A stretch of DNA of 64,000 nt, taken from positions 12,409 through 76,408 of the forward strand of contig DATNCQ010000094.1 of NCBI GenBank assembly GCA_035571515.1. Direction: 5' to 3'. The notes beneath the pieces are model-generated. The model was not told where the DNA came from and did no database searches. It was given only the letters and a program-made list of their open reading frames with translations. The stretch's first letter is position 1, and each line of letters starts with the position of its first letter. The DNA comes from Gp6-AA40 sp035571515. Lineage in GTDB: Bacteria > Acidobacteriota > Vicinamibacteria > Vicinamibacterales > UBA2999. Both the position numbers and the translations under genes were made by a program. Below, one piece after another: positions 63,164 to 64,000 of this stretch.

Positions 63164-64000
63164 TCAGCGATTGCGGAAGTGATCGCCGAGCGTCGCCGTG
63201 CCGGTGCCCTCGCTCTCCGAATACGATTCCCAGTCCGACCGGTAGTCGTCCGACTTCAACGCGCGGATGCTCAGGCCGATCTTCCGCTCCTGCGGGCTCA
63301 GCTTGATGATCTTCATCTGGTAGCTGTTGCCCACCTGCAGGTCGATCTTCTCGCCGCCGTGGCTGTCGTCGAACTCCGACACGTGAATGAGCCCTTCGAT
63401 CCCCTCGTCGAGCTCGACGAACGCGCCGAAGTTGGTCATGCGCGTGACCTTCCCCTCGATGGTGTCGCCGACGTGATGACGCGAGAAGAAGTCGTCCCAG
63501 ATGTCGGTCGCCAGCTGCTTGAGGCCGAGCGACAGCCGCTGGTTCTCGGCGTCGATGCTCAGCACCATCGCCTCGACGACGTCGCCCTTCTTCAGCACCT
63601 CGGACGGGTGCTTGATCCGCTTGCTCCACGACATGTCGGAGATGTGGATCAGGCCGTCGATGTCCTCCTCGACCTCGACGAACGCGCCGAACTCGGTGAG
63701 GTTGCGGACTTTCCCCTGAATCCGAGAGCCAATCGGGTACTTGTCGCCGAGCTCGTGCCACGGATTGCTCTCGACCTGCTTCAGGCCGAGCGAAATGCGC
63801 CGCGCGGTCGGATCGACGCCGAGCACCATCGCGTCGACCGTATCGCCGACGTTGAGAATCTTCGATGGGTGCTTGACCCGTTTGCTCCAGGACATCTCGG
63901 AGACGTGAATCAGTCCCTCGACGCCAGACTCGAGCTCGACGAAGGCGCCGTAATCGGTGAGGCTGACCACCTTGCCGCCGACGCGCGCGCCGACCGGATA
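63164..64000 (-). CDS. rpsA: 30S ribosomal protein S1, 5' part outside window
   Basis: A 3' fragment of at least 278 aa with successive S1/OB repeats: VVSLTDYGAFVELESGVEGLIHVSEMSW, then GKVRNLTEFGAFVEVEEDIDGLIHISDMSW and GKVTRMTNFGAFVELDEGIEGLIHVSEFDD. S1 helps to bind mRNA to the 30S subunit. The gene continues beyond the right edge. The last repeat is followed by an acidic region and ends TATLGDHFRNR. Confidence 0.93.
   Translation of the reverse strand, partial: YPVGARVGGKVVSLTDYGAFVELESGVEGLIHVSEMSWSKRVKHPSKILNVGDTVDAMVLGVDPTARRISLGLKQVESNPWHELGDKYPIGSRIQGKVRNLTEFGAFVEVEEDIDGLIHISDMSWSKRIKHPSEVLKKGDVVEAMVLSIDAENQRLSLGLKQLATDIWDDFFSRHHVGDTIEGKVTRMTNFGAFVELDEGIEGLIHVSEFDDSHGGEKIDLQVGNSYQMKIIKLSPQERKIGLSIRALKSDDYRSDWESYSESEGTGTATLGDHFRNR

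Overview
The window is high-GC bacterial chromosome with dense coding on both strands. No rRNA, tRNA, phage, plasmid or CRISPR array was recognised. Gene content points to Acidobacteriota, most likely the Vicinamibacteria side. The evidence is an Acidobacteria-type VWFA-related secreted protein (55.0-57.2 kb), a giant Oar-like TonB-dependent receptor with an N-terminal carboxypeptidase-regulatory domain (29.5-32.5 kb), a Ser/Thr kinase fused to a TolB-like propeller (40.1-42.9 kb), DUF6152-like and MEDS-domain proteins, and a dnaK-dnaJ-hspR heat-shock operon. Taxonomy is inferred from family content only.

Layout. 0-3 kb: the 3' part of a spermidine-synthase-like membrane protein and guaB. 3-8.3 kb (minus): an overlapping operon of acyl-CoA dehydrogenase, meaB, a methylmalonyl-CoA epimerase fused to a metallo-beta-lactamase-fold domain, mtnP and a PfkB kinase. 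8.4-10.1 kb: envelope proteins, including two tandem paralogous secreted proteins. 10.1-15.6 kb (minus): dnaK, dnaJ, hspR, a DnaC-like loader and hemW. 15.8-18.1 kb: PBP1A. 18.2-19.7 kb: ECF sigma factor, membrane anti-sigma-like protein and secreted protein. 19.7-24.3 kb: amidase, prfB (with programmed +1 frameshift) and lnt. 24.3-28.6 kb: small proteins, GNAT, M20 peptidase and Tat-exported amidase. 28.6-37.2 kb: secreted proteins, the TonB receptor, a SPOR protein, a TPR protein and a V4R-like protein. 37.3-40 kb: argS and a C26 glutamine-amidohydrolase-like enzyme. 40.1-52.8 kb (all minus): mcmA1, mcmA2, response regulator, valS, nadC, birA, an unknown, rlmD-like and the kinase. 52.9-64 kb: gdhA, CMD-family protein, VWFA protein, two acyl-CoA dehydrogenase homologues, three tandem MEDS proteins, HIT hydrolase, IHF/HU and the 3' part of rpsA.

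How genes work together. Mutase subunits (50.7-52.8 kb), epimerase and MeaB (4.9-7.1 kb) make up a propionyl/methylmalonyl-CoA to succinyl-CoA route, with acyl-CoA dehydrogenases upstream. Heat-shock genes sit with their presumed repressor HspR. SPOR, PBP1A, Lnt, TonB receptor and secreted peptidases describe a diderm envelope and a scavenging lifestyle.

The most unusual feature is non-genic. Nearly every longer intergenic spacer carries an island of short tandem repeats with 7-, 8- or 9-nt units. The unit differs at each locus, and the island is often arranged as two inverted arms. The same kind of repeat is found inside reading frames (argS, PfkB kinase, dnaK, the TPR protein signal peptide, an unknown gene). 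Two further dispersed families occur: a 20-bp GGCGGACCT-type palindrome next to stop codons, and an element around CGAGCGNAGTCGAGG that is translated in frame. A second recurring pattern is a TANNNT -10 element 6-9 nt before the start codon, suggesting leaderless mRNAs.
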